64,000 bases of DNA, from assembly GCA_000277545.1 (NCBI GenBank), contig AKXM01000027.1, forward strand, positions 1 through 64,000, written 5' to 3'. A program made the translations under genes and the position numbers. Each line of letters starts with the position of its first letter. The first letter of the stretch is position 1. The stretch is from Enterobacter sp. Ag1 (lineage in GTDB: Bacteria > Pseudomonadota > Gammaproteobacteria > Enterobacterales > Enterobacteriaceae). Below the pieces are notes generated by a model. That model saw nothing but the letters and a program-made list of their open reading frames with translations. It had not been told where the DNA came from and made no database searches. Positions 8,951-17,033 of the stretch are shown here, in pieces.

Positions 8951-9307
8951 TTAGCCCTTATGAATCAGCCACAGGCTGAACAGGTTAGCCAGCAGATACC
9001 CTTCTTCGTTCGGATGCAGCTGCACGTTGAACGGCGCCAGCAATGCGTGATGGGCCTGCTCAACATCACCAAAGACGCTGTCGGTTTTAATCTCCGCCAA
9101 CAGCTCTTCATCCAGTGGGTTCACCTCTTCCCCACGGCGGCTGCGCATCAGCGCGTTAGCCATGTGGGTGATGGCCATTGCCCCCTGATCGTTCTGCAGC
9201 GGAATAGCCCAGTGGGTCTCCAGCTGCGTCACAACCACTTTCATGCCATCACAAATATCCCGGTCGATGACGCCTGCCTCGCAGAGCAGATTGAGCCGGT
9301 CTTCCAT
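8951..9307 (-). CDS. yhfY: YhfY, stand-alone PRD-domain protein
   Basis: A 118-residue protein made essentially of one PTS-regulation domain (PRD). PRDs are normally parts of transcription activators or antiterminators and are phosphorylated on histidine by PTS proteins. Candidate histidines are visible (THMANAL near residue 50, VEQAHHALL near 85). No DNA- or RNA-binding domain is attached. I chose ATG 9307 because GAGG lies 8 bases upstream. A TTG at 9325 would add six residues and overlap yhfZ. It follows yhfZ by 14 bp and is presumably cotranscribed. Its presence suggests PTS input to the cluster. Confidence 0.82.
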   Translation of the reverse strand: MEDRLNLLCEAGVIDRDICDGMKVVVTQLETHWAIPLQNDQGAMAITHMANALMRSRRGEEVNPLDEELLAEIKTDSVFGDVEQAHHALLAPFNVQLHPNEEGYLLANLFSLWLIHKG

Positions 9308-9321
9308 ACTGATTACCTCTG

Positions 9322-10227
9322 TCAATAGCTTGGTTCCTGTTCACCGCTCAGCACGCTTTGCTGATGCGCCAGCAGGGCATTCTTATCCACCACCGTTCTC
9401 AGCAATTGCTGAATAGGGATATCTTCACTTCGCGTCAGCACCACCGCTTCCGATGCCGTCAGGAAGCATTTGTCCCCGCTTAACGGGAGGGCAGTCAGCC
9501 CCAGCGCCGTCAAATCGGCTTCGTTGCTGACGTTCCAAATCACCGCATCCACGCTGCCCTTCGCGATTCTGTGCAGACACTCGTGGTACGACACATCAAG
9601 CAATTCCACATCCTGCCCGGAGAAATACACATCCGTCATGATGCGCTGATCCGCCGAACGAGGATCAATCCCAATACGGCGGATGCTCTCCTGCTGCCCG
9701 GCGCGGCAAATCAGCTTGTGCTCGCCCACGTATGTGTGCGGCCCCAGCGCCAGCGCGATAAAAAGATCCGGGTTGCTGAGGTAGCTGTCCGCTGCCAGCC
9801 TGGACACGACGGCCAGGTCATAAACGCCATTCAGCAGACATTCCACGCGAACATCCGACCCACGCATATGGGCATAATAAAACGGGATCCCGTCAAACTG
9901 CGCCTTCAGACCGCTGGCAAGCCCTTCATAAAGCCGGGTGTACGGCAGCGGCATAGCACACACTACATTGCCGATGTCCGCGAACGCCAATAGGGCTTTG
10001 TTATCCATGCTCAGCAGGTAGCTGCCGTTGCGGCCACGGCGCTCAACGCTCACGGCCCCGGCCTTCTCCAGCGTCTTCAACGCGGCCTGCGTCAGGCCAA
10101 CGGAAAAGCCGCATTCACTAGCTAATTCATCTATGGTTTTCAACCTGTTACCACATTTCTCACCCAGTAAATAACGGGCCAGGCTGGACTGGGCAACGCC
10201 CTCTTTTTTAATAAAGCTGCGGCTCAT
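9322..10227 (-). CDS. yhfZ: YhfZ, GntR-like transcriptional regulator
   Basis: A 301-residue regulator. Residues 10-70 form a winged helix-turn-helix (LKTIDELASECGFSVGLTQA then LKTLEKAGAVSVERRGRNGS), GntR-like in layout. The rest (from about residue 85, MPLPYTRLYEGLASGLKAQF) resembles a type 2 periplasmic-binding-protein effector domain (YhfZ family C-terminal domain). Probable regulator of the yhf cluster, of which it is the first gene. The ligand is unknown, probably the cluster's substrate. Upstream DNA is AT-rich with several TTCA/TGAA dyads, compatible with autoregulation. It starts 136 bp from the trpS stop. Confidence 0.87.
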   Translation of the reverse strand: MSRSFIKKEGVAQSSLARYLLGEKCGNRLKTIDELASECGFSVGLTQAALKTLEKAGAVSVERRGRNGSYLLSMDNKALLAFADIGNVVCAMPLPYTRLYEGLASGLKAQFDGIPFYYAHMRGSDVRVECLLNGVYDLAVVSRLAADSYLSNPDLFIALALGPHTYVGEHKLICRAGQQESIRRIGIDPRSADQRIMTDVYFSGQDVELLDVSYHECLHRIAKGSVDAVIWNVSNEADLTALGLTALPLSGDKCFLTASEAVVLTRSEDIPIQQLLRTVVDKNALLAHQQSVLSGEQEPSY

Positions 10228-10235
10228 CTGTTATC

Positions 10236-10263
10236 TTCAATTTATTGAATGAATATATCTTCA
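10236..10263. promoter_or_regulatory. Dyads upstream of yhfZ, candidate autoregulatory operator
   Basis: TTCAATTTATTGAA (10236-10249) is a perfect six-base dyad around TT. TGAATATATCTTCA (10250-10263) is a TGAA/TTCA pair directly beside it. ATTGAATATAG follows from about 10268 and shares TTGAATAT with the dyad before yhfX. The block starts 9 bp upstream of the yhfZ start codon. Confidence 0.45.
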
Positions 10264-10325
10264 TAAAATTGAATATAGATGGCAAAGGGGAAAATGACAA
10301 AAGGAGAATGCAGTCACAAAAAAGA

Positions 10326-10351
10326 AATAACCCGCCAGGCGGCGGGTTATT
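10326..10351 (-). terminator. Intrinsic terminator after trpS
   Basis: Eleven-base-pair stem AATAACCCGCC / GGCGGGTTATT with a four-base loop. On the minus strand it is followed closely by TTTTTT. It closes the leftward aroK-to-trpS block. Confidence 0.88.
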
Positions 10352-10363
10352 CATAGGGAAAGA

Positions 10364-11368
10364 TTATGGATGAGCGACGAAACCGATCGCTTCGTAGACC
10401 TTTTTCAGCGTCTCTCCGGCGCGGGCGCGGGCTTTTTCAGCGCCCTCTTTCATGACCTGCTGCAGGAAAGCTTCGTCGTTACGGTAACGGTGATAGCGCT
10501 CCTGAAGCTCGGTCAGCATACCGGACACGGCTTCCGCCACTTCGCCCTTCAGATGACCATACATCTTGCCTTCAAAGCTGGCTTCCAGCTCAGGAATCGC
10601 TTTGCCGGTGACGCCGGAAAGAATGTCCAGCAGGTTAGAAACGCCCGCCTTCTCTTTCACGTCGTAGCGCACCACAGGCGGCTCTTCGGAGTCGGTTACC
10701 GCGCGCTTGATCTTCTTCACCACGGATTTCGGATCTTCCAGCAGGCCGATGACGTTATTGCGGTTATCGTCAGACTTGGACATCTTTTTGGTCGGCTCCA
10801 GCAGGGACATCACGCGGGCACCGGACTTAGGAATAAATGGCTCAGGCACTTTGAAGATGTCGCCGTACAGCGCGTTGAAGCGGCTGGCCACGTCGCGGCT
10901 CAGCTCCAGATGCTGTTTCTGGTCTTCACCCACCGGGACCTGGTTGGTCTGATACAGCAGAATGTCTGCGGCCATCAGCACCGGGTAGTCAAACAGGCCG
11001 GCGTTGATGTTTTCTTCATAGCGGGCAGATTTGTCCTTGAACTGCGTCATGCGGCTCAGCTCGCCGAAATAGGTGTAGCAGTTCAGCACCCAGCCCAGCT
11101 GCGCGTGCTCCGGCACGTGGGACTGAACAAAGATGGTGCTTTTTTTCGGGTCAATGCCACAGGCCAGATACAGCGCCAGAGTGTCCAGCGTCGCTTTGCG
11201 CAGCGCGGTCGGGTCCTGACGAACGGTGATCGCATGCTGGTCAACGATGCAGTAAATGCAATGATAATCATCCTGCATGTTTACCCACTGACGCAGCGCA
11301 CCCATGTAGTTACCGATAGTTAATTCGCCTGACGGCTGGGCGCCGCTAAATACGATGGGCTTACTCAT
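10364..11368 (-). CDS. trpS: Tryptophanyl-tRNA synthetase
   Basis: A 334-residue class I aminoacyl-tRNA synthetase, the exact family length. It charges tRNA-Trp in the cytoplasm using ATP. The HIGH-type signature appears as TIGN in [17 protein letters not shown] (residues 12-28). The KMSKS loop is intact ([15 protein letters not shown], near residue 195). It is the last gene of the leftward dam superoperon. Its start overlaps the end of gph by 8 bp, and the strong hairpin at 10326-10351 follows its stop. Confidence 0.97.
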   Translation of the reverse strand: MSKPIVFSGAQPSGELTIGNYMGALRQWVNMQDDYHCIYCIVDQHAITVRQDPTALRKATLDTLALYLACGIDPKKSTIFVQSHVPEHAQLGWVLNCYTYFGELSRMTQFKDKSARYEENINAGLFDYPVLMAADILLYQTNQVPVGEDQKQHLELSRDVASRFNALYGDIFKVPEPFIPKSGARVMSLLEPTKKMSKSDDNRNNVIGLLEDPKSVVKKIKRAVTDSEEPPVVRYDVKEKAGVSNLLDILSGVTGKAIPELEASFEGKMYGHLKGEVAEAVSGMLTELQERYHRYRNDEAFLQQVMKEGAEKARARAGETLKKVYEAIGFVAHP

Positions 11369-12074
11369 GTTCTGCTTCCTGATTTGCTAAAGGTGGTAGC
11401 CCGAAAGCGGGCAATAAGTCTTCGAAACGATCGAACACAACGTCCGGGTTGCTCAGCCCAATCGCTTCGCCATAGTTATAGCCCCAGGTCAGGCCGACGC
11501 TTGGGCAGCCGGCCGCCTGTGCAGCCTGAATGTCATTACGGGAATCGCCGACAAAAAGCAGCTCATCCGCCGCCAGCCCCAGGGTTTCCATGACTTTGTA
11601 CAGCGCTTCCGGGTGTGGCTTTTTCTCTTTCACATCGTCCCCGCCGATGATGGTCTGGAAATAATGGGCAATGCCCAGATCTTCCAGCAGCGGCGTGACA
11701 AAAGGCGTGGGTTTGTTGGTGACGACGGCGAGCGGCAGGCCTTTTTCTTTCAGTGCAGCAAGCGTTGCGGCTACGCCCGGGAACAAGAAGCTCCCCTCTT
11801 CCACCGTTTCCGCATAGAAGCGATCGAACAGTTTGCGCGCCATATTCAGCTGGGCGAGGTCGGGTTCTTTATCTTTCAGCGACCACTTAAGCGCCCGCTG
11901 CATCATGATATCTGCGCCGTTGCCGATCCAGGTGACAACGCGATCTTCGCCGGCCACAGGCAGTTCAAGCGCATAAAGCGCCAGATCAACGGCCTGACTC
12001 AGGCCAAGCGCCGTGTCGATGAGCGTGCCGTCGAGATCGAAGGCAACACCCCGAATTTTTTGAAACTTATCCAT
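11361..12074 (-). CDS. gph: Phosphoglycolate phosphatase
   Basis: A 237-residue HAD-superfamily phosphatase that hydrolyses 2-phosphoglycolate, formed for instance during repair of 3'-phosphoglycolate DNA ends. Motif I is FDLDGTLID (residues 12-20), motif [10 protein letters not shown], motif III the lysine in KKPHPEAL, and motif [14 protein letters not shown]. It is about 15 residues shorter than the E. coli enzyme. The shortfall is in the helical cap after ALKWS, where E. coli has a longer charged linker. Catalytic motifs are all present, so activity is expected. It overlaps rpe upstream and trpS downstream by 8 bp each. Confidence 0.95.
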   Translation of the reverse strand: MDKFQKIRGVAFDLDGTLIDTALGLSQAVDLALYALELPVAGEDRVVTWIGNGADIMMQRALKWSLKDKEPDLAQLNMARKLFDRFYAETVEEGSFLFPGVAATLAALKEKGLPLAVVTNKPTPFVTPLLEDLGIAHYFQTIIGGDDVKEKKPHPEALYKVMETLGLAADELLFVGDSRNDIQAAQAAGCPSVGLTWGYNYGEAIGLSNPDVVFDRFEDLLPAFGLPPLANQEAEHE

Positions 12075-12744
12075 GACTTACCTTAGCCAGTTCAGAACGC
12101 ATGCAGTCAACCACCGCTTTATAATCAGGCTGGCCGAAAATAGCGGAACCTGCAACGAACATATCCGCGCCCGCGGCGGCAATTTCCGCAATGTTGTCGG
12201 CTTTGACGCCGCCATCCACTTCAAGGCGAATATCATAGCCGGAGGCATCAATACGTTCGCGAACCTGGCGCAGTTTTTCCAGCGTGTGTGGAATAAACGA
12301 CTGGCCGCCAAAACCAGGGTTGACGGACATCAGCAAAATGACATCCAGTTTGTCCATGACGTGATCCAGCCAGGAAAGCGAGGTCGCCGGGTTCAGCACC
12401 AGGCCCGCTTTACAGCCGTGTTCTTTGATCAGTTGCAGAGAGCGATCGACATGTTCAGAGGCTTCAGGATGGAAGGTAATAATGCTGGCACCGGCCGCGG
12501 CGAAATCAGGAATGATGCGGTCAACGGGTTTCACCATCAGGTGAACGTCGATAGGCGCAGTGATACCGTAATCGCGCAGCGCCTTAAGCACCATTGGCCC
12601 CATCGTCAGATTAGGGACGTAGTGGTTGTCCATAACGTCAAAATGGACGACGTCACCACCTGCGGCAAGTGCTTTAGCCGTATCCTCGCCCAGTCGGGCG
12701 AAGTCGGCAGAGAGGATTGAGGGGGCAATCAAATACTGTTTCAT
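12067..12744 (-). CDS. rpe: Ribulose-phosphate 3-epimerase
   Basis: A 225-residue TIM-barrel enzyme interconverting ribulose 5-phosphate and xylulose 5-phosphate in the pentose phosphate pathway. Signature segments are the N-terminal [13 protein letters not shown], the metal-site motif [17 protein letters not shown] (residues 35-51), [23 protein letters not shown] and [11 protein letters not shown] near the C-terminus. The length equals that of E. coli Rpe. It starts 46 bp after dam and its 3' end overlaps gph by 8 bp, consistent with cotranscription. Confidence 0.97.
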   Translation of the reverse strand: MKQYLIAPSILSADFARLGEDTAKALAAGGDVVHFDVMDNHYVPNLTMGPMVLKALRDYGITAPIDVHLMVKPVDRIIPDFAAAGASIITFHPEASEHVDRSLQLIKEHGCKAGLVLNPATSLSWLDHVMDKLDVILLMSVNPGFGGQSFIPHTLEKLRQVRERIDASGYDIRLEVDGGVKADNIAEIAAAGADMFVAGSAIFGQPDYKAVVDCMRSELAKVSHG

Positions 12745-12790
12745 CCGCTTCTCCAGGAGTCATTCGTCTTTCGGCGGCGGGCGAAACGGC

Positions 12791-13615
12791 TCAGGCAACC
12801 TTCGCTTTATAAAGGGCCAGAAGTTCGTCCACCTTGTTACGTTTACCACCGTTTCGGCTGATGCTGCGGCGAACCTGCAGCTTATGGAAATCGGTGGCGT
12901 TCTGATACCACTGGCGAGTCAGCTCGGTGTCGTGATTCGAAATCAGCACCGGAATACTCTGCTCCCGCAGCCTTTCAGCCAGCTCGGCCAGGTGCTGCTG
13001 CTGCACCATACTGAAGCTGTCCGTGTGATAAGCGGTAAAGTTGGCGGTGGCGGAAAGCGGCGCATAGGGCGGATCGCAATACACTACGGAACCCGCAGCA
13101 ACGTTTACCATGCTGACATCATAAGACTGGCAGACAAAAGTGGCATTTTTAGCCCGTTCGGCAAAGTTGTACAGTTCCTCTTCAGGGAAATAAGGTTTGC
13201 TGTAGCGGCCAAACGGCACGTTAAATTCACCGCGCAGATTATAACGGCACAGGCCGTTGTAACAATGGCGGTTGAGGTACAAAAACAACACCGCGCGCCG
13301 GAATTTGTCAGTGCATTGGTTAAACTCAGTGCGGCAAGCGTAATAAATCGCTTCCTCGTTTTGCACTTTGGTAAAGAGCAAACGAGACTCCCGCACGTAC
13401 TCATCTGCGCGGTTTTTGACAATGTCGTAGAGGTTAATCAGATCGCTATTGATATCGGCGAGGACGTAGCGTGAGTAGTCGGTATTAAGAAATACCGACC
13501 CCGCGCCAACAAAGGGCTCAATCAGACAGTCGCCTTCCGGCAGATGCTTTTTTATGTCGTCCAGCAGGGGGAATTTCCCCCCTGCCCATTTCAGAAAAGC
13601 GCGATTTTTTTTCAT
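12791..13615 (-). CDS. dam: DNA adenine methylase Dam
   Basis: A 274-residue N6-adenine methyltransferase (alpha group) that methylates GATC, used in mismatch-repair strand choice, replication timing and gene control. The SAM-binding motif FVGAGSVFLN is at residues 35-44 and the catalytic DPPY is at 181-184 (VVYCDPPYAPLSATANF). It is four residues shorter than E. coli Dam at the C-terminus. It lies 63 bp after damX and 46 bp before rpe. As part of the housekeeping dam superoperon it is not associated with a restriction gene. Confidence 0.97.
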   Translation of the reverse strand: MKKNRAFLKWAGGKFPLLDDIKKHLPEGDCLIEPFVGAGSVFLNTDYSRYVLADINSDLINLYDIVKNRADEYVRESRLLFTKVQNEEAIYYACRTEFNQCTDKFRRAVLFLYLNRHCYNGLCRYNLRGEFNVPFGRYSKPYFPEEELYNFAERAKNATFVCQSYDVSMVNVAAGSVVYCDPPYAPLSATANFTAYHTDSFSMVQQQHLAELAERLREQSIPVLISNHDTELTRQWYQNATDFHKLQVRRSISRNGGKRNKVDELLALYKAKVA

Positions 13616-13678
13616 GCTGTCTTACTATTTACACCTTATCCAGCTGTGGAAAGGCTCCGACAGCGACTGCGCTTATTT

Positions 13679-14971
13679 TCACTTGAGGTCAGACTGCACC
13701 TGATGAATAGGTTTTGCCCACGGATTCTTAGCCTGAACGTCTGCCGGCAGGCTTGTCACCGCGCGTTTTGCATCGTCTTTCGTGGCATAAACACCGCTCA
13801 CCAGCACGAACCAAGGCTGACCGTTACGCTGAGTCTGGTAAACCATATAGTGCTGCAGATTCTCTTTTTTCGCCCACGCATTCAGGTTTGCGGAGTTTGA
13901 AGAAGAGCTCAGCTGCAGCGTGTAGTGGCTGCCTGGCGCACTCTTAATGGCGCTCGCATCCCCCGTTACCGTGCCGCCAGTGCTGGCCGTCGCTGCAGCT
14001 TGCGGTGCTGCTTTTGGCGCAGTAGATGCTGTTGCTTTCGGAGCCGGGGTTGAAGTAGCTGCGCTGGTTGATGGTGCAGTGACCGGAGCAGAAACCGCCG
14101 GGGCAGGTTCGCTACGTTTCACCGTTGCCACTGGTTTGCTTTCAGCTTTCACCTGTGGTTTAGGCTCGGCTTTACGCACAGGCTCAATCACCGTTTTCTT
14201 GCGCTCAGGACGAGATTCAACGGTGCGGGTTGGCTCCTGGGTGCCGGCCAGCTTACGCGGTTCGGTTTTGCTGCCAGCGATTGGCGCGACGGTAGCGGGT
14301 TCAGTTGGCAGCGTGGAATTGCTCACCACGTTGTCAATCTGGCCCTGTTGCTGAGGCTGAGTCAGGGCGTTATTCAGGTTTCCAGGAACCTCAACGCGCT
14401 GCTGCCCTTCCGGCTGCGGCTGCGTCTGGGCCTGGGTTGGTGTAGAAGAAATAGGTGGCAGGGAAACATCCTGCGGATTCTGCTGGCCAGCTACTGAGGT
14501 ATTCCCTGCCTGTGGCTGAGCAGCATTTGCCTGGTCGGCAGGTGCCGCACCGTTCGAACCGGAGAGATCGATGCTCTTCTCCGCGCCTGGTTTTTGCTCG
14601 GCAGTATCTGGGGTAGATGAAGGAGCTTTCAGGGCTGAACCGATGCCGATGATAAGCAGCAGCAGGACCAGAATCCCGACGCCCATCATGATGTGCTGGC
14701 GAGAAGCAGGTGCTTTCTGTTTTGCTGCCTTTTTACGCCCACGCGCCGGACGAGGCTCTGCGGCCAGGCCGTCATCACCTTCGTACTCTTCCTCAACCTC
14801 TTCTTCACGCTCACGGCGTGAACGAGAAGGACGACGATCGTCCGCATCAAGATCGACGTCATCAACGTTGATCTGCGGTTCTTTATCGAACTCGTCAGGT
14901 TTGCGGGAACGCCCAGGACGACGATCGCTTGGATCGGGTTTCAGCTCGTCTTCTGGTTTAAACTCATCCAT
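13679..14971 (-). CDS. damX: Cell-division protein DamX (SPOR domain)
   Basis: A 430-residue single-pass inner-membrane division protein. The N-terminal 90 residues are highly charged and rich in Asp, Glu and Arg (cytoplasmic). One membrane helix lies at about 94-113. A long Pro/Ala/Thr/Gln-rich periplasmic linker with [24 protein letters not shown] low complexity follows. The C-terminal SPOR domain spans about 345-425 ([19 protein letters not shown] through [20 protein letters not shown]). SPOR domains bind denuded glycan strands at the septum. The linker is the least conserved part, as usual for this protein. It lies between aroB and dam. Confidence 0.95.
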   Translation of the reverse strand: MDEFKPEDELKPDPSDRRPGRSRKPDEFDKEPQINVDDVDLDADDRRPSRSRREREEEVEEEYEGDDGLAAEPRPARGRKKAAKQKAPASRQHIMMGVGILVLLLLIIGIGSALKAPSSTPDTAEQKPGAEKSIDLSGSNGAAPADQANAAQPQAGNTSVAGQQNPQDVSLPPISSTPTQAQTQPQPEGQQRVEVPGNLNNALTQPQQQGQIDNVVSNSTLPTEPATVAPIAGSKTEPRKLAGTQEPTRTVESRPERKKTVIEPVRKAEPKPQVKAESKPVATVKRSEPAPAVSAPVTAPSTSAATSTPAPKATASTAPKAAPQAAATASTGGTVTGDASAIKSAPGSHYTLQLSSSSNSANLNAWAKKENLQHYMVYQTQRNGQPWFVLVSGVYATKDDAKRAVTSLPADVQAKNPWAKPIHQVQSDLK

Positions 14972-15045
14972 TTAACACCCCACTCAAAGGCGTATGCTCA
15001 TCTCTGCATCACGCCCGAAGTTAAATACTATAAAAATTCTAGTTG

Positions 15046-16134
15046 TTAAGCCTGCTGGCAATCAGCAATGGCTGATAGAACGACATCGTGCGGTACTCCA
15101 CCGCGCACTTCACTCTTCCCTATCGCCAGCGGCAGAATCAAACGCAGCTCGCCGGCTAATACTTTTTTGTCACGCATCATGTGGGGCATATACGCGTCAG
15201 GGGACATTTCCTGCGGCCCGTTAACCGGTAACCCGGCTCGCACCAGCAGCGCAATCACGCGCTGAACTTCTGCCTCACTGAATTGACCCAGGCGCTGAGC
15301 GGTACGCGCCGCCATCACCATTCCGGCCGCCACGGCTTCGCCATGCAGCCAGTTGCCATAGCCCATTTCAGCTTCAATGGCATGGCCAAACGTATGACCC
15401 AGATTCAGTAAAGCACGTAAGCCGCTTTCTCGCTCGTCTGCGGCAACAACTTCGGCTTTCAGCTCACAACAACGACGAATGCAGTACGCCATTGCCTTGC
15501 CGTCCAGCTTTAACAATGCGTCGATGTTTTCTTCCAGCCAGTCAAAGAACTCGCCGTCCAGAATGATGCCGTATTTAATGACTTCCGCCAGGCCCGAAGC
15601 CAGCTCCCGAGCAGGCAAAGTCGACAGGCAGTCGAGATCCACCACCACCGAAGCGGGCTGGTAAAACGCGCCAATCATGTTTTTGCCGAGGGGATGGTTA
15701 ACGGCAGTTTTACCGCCAACGGAGGAGTCCACCTGCGAAAGCAGTGTGGTAGGGACCTGGATAAAACGCACCCCGCGCTGATAGCTCGCTGCGGCAAAAC
15801 CGGTTAAATCGCCCACAACGCCACCGCCTAAAGCAATCAAGGTGGTGTCGCGGCCGTGAGGTTTTTCCAACAGCGCCGTAAAGACGGTATCAAGCACCGC
15901 GAGGCTTTTAAACTGCTCGCCATCCGGAAGAATGACGGTATCCACTTTAACGCCTGCCTGTTCCAGAAGACCACGAACCTTGTCCAGATAGAGCGGTGCA
16001 AGGGTTTCATTGGTAACCAGCATGGTCTGGTCGCCAGCCTTCAGCGGCCAAAAGGAAGCCGGGTCATTGAATAACCCGGCGGCAATGGTAATAGGGTAAC
16101 TACGTTCCCCGAGAGTGACTGTCAGCCTCTCCAT
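15046..16134 (-). CDS. aroB: 3-dehydroquinate synthase
   Basis: A 362-residue NAD- and Zn-dependent enzyme converting DAHP to 3-dehydroquinate, second step of the shikimate pathway. The NAD-binding [18 protein letters not shown] is near residue 100. Zinc ligands are in [11 protein letters not shown] (Glu), [12 protein letters not shown] (His) and [13 protein letters not shown] (His). The usual aroK-aroB gene pair is kept, with a 58-bp gap. Length matches the family. Confidence 0.97.
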   Translation of the reverse strand: MERLTVTLGERSYPITIAAGLFNDPASFWPLKAGDQTMLVTNETLAPLYLDKVRGLLEQAGVKVDTVILPDGEQFKSLAVLDTVFTALLEKPHGRDTTLIALGGGVVGDLTGFAAASYQRGVRFIQVPTTLLSQVDSSVGGKTAVNHPLGKNMIGAFYQPASVVVDLDCLSTLPARELASGLAEVIKYGIILDGEFFDWLEENIDALLKLDGKAMAYCIRRCCELKAEVVAADERESGLRALLNLGHTFGHAIEAEMGYGNWLHGEAVAAGMVMAARTAQRLGQFSEAEVQRVIALLVRAGLPVNGPQEMSPDAYMPHMMRDKKVLAGELRLILPLAIGKSEVRGGVPHDVVLSAIADCQQA

Positions 16135-16192
16135 TACGCGGAGCCCACCTTATTGTTGCTTTGCCCGCAGGCGTTTCTTGATTAAGCCAGAA

Positions 16193-16714
16193 TCAGTTGC
16201 TTTCCAGCATATGAATGATCTGGTTTGCGACCACTTTGGCGCTTTGATCATCGGTGCGAATTGTGACATCGGCAATCTCTTCATACAGCGGATTGCGTTC
16301 ACCTGCCAGCGCTTCCAGAACTTCACGAGGTGGAGTCTCAACCTGCAGCAGCGGACGTTTTTTATCGCGCTGAGTACGTGCAAGCTGTTTCTCAATCGTG
16401 GTTTCAAGATAAACCACTACGCCACGGGCGGAAAGACGATTGCGGGTTTCACGAGATTTCACAGAACCGCCACCGGTAGCCAGCACGATGCCCTGTTTTT
16501 CAGTGAGTTCGTTGATGATTTTTTCTTCGCGATCGCGGAAGCCTTCTTCGCCTTCAACGTCGAATACCCAGCCCACATCAGCTCCGGTACGTTTCTCAAT
16601 CTCTTGATCAGAATCGAAAAATTCCATATTGAGTTGCTGAGCTAACTGACGCCCAATAGTGCTTTTGCCGGCACCCATAGGCCCAACCAGAAAGATATTG
16701 CGTTTCTCTGCCAT
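16193..16714 (-). CDS. aroK: Shikimate kinase I
   Basis: A 173-residue P-loop kinase phosphorylating shikimate at the 3-hydroxyl with ATP. The Walker A motif is [15 protein letters not shown] (residues 11-25), shikimate is bound by [11 protein letters not shown] and GGGSVKS, and the lid region is [11 protein letters not shown]. Identical in length to E. coli AroK. It is the first gene of the leftward aroK-aroB-damX-dam-rpe-gph-trpS block, with its promoter presumably in the 319-bp gap to hofQ. Confidence 0.97.
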   Translation of the reverse strand: MAEKRNIFLVGPMGAGKSTIGRQLAQQLNMEFFDSDQEIEKRTGADVGWVFDVEGEEGFRDREEKIINELTEKQGIVLATGGGSVKSRETRNRLSARGVVVYLETTIEKQLARTQRDKKRPLLQVETPPREVLEALAGERNPLYEEIADVTIRTDDQSAKVVANQIIHMLESN

Positions 16715-17033
16715 TTTTTCGGTACTACTAAGACAATTCGTTGATGATAAACCCGCCCGGTAACAACTTGCTGCGGCGGGACATGAACTGAAACCTCATA
16801 AGCGTGAGTTCGAGAATCAGACTAAAAATTATCTCAACACTCAAGGGGGTTTGGCAACCGAATAAATCACCTGGCGCCCAGCTTGGGATGAAAACCGTGC
16901 GCCAGCTTTACCGGCCGCAGGCTCTCAATACCCAGCCTCCCGAAACGGTACACCTTGTAAGCTAATTCCTCTCTGCCGTCAAACACCTGGGCGCTGTTTG
17001 GCAGAAAAACCCGCAGGCGGAAGAGGAAACACG
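16715..17033. other. Gap between hofQ and aroK
   Basis: A 319-bp stretch without a recognised gene. The right half (16867-17033) is covered by a minus-strand frame that stays open through the hofQ stop and continues for 55 codons to TGA at 16867-16869, without a good start codon. The left half (about 16715-16866) is more AT-rich and probably carries the aroK promoter. I could not assign -35/-10 elements with confidence. Confidence 0.5.

Noticed and set aside
12626..13474. 282-codon plus-strand frame
   Set aside because: Antisense to dam and the start of rpe. No family resemblance.
12791..13615. dam considered as part of a restriction-modification system
   Set aside because: It sits in the housekeeping damX-dam-rpe-gph-trpS order with no nuclease gene nearby.
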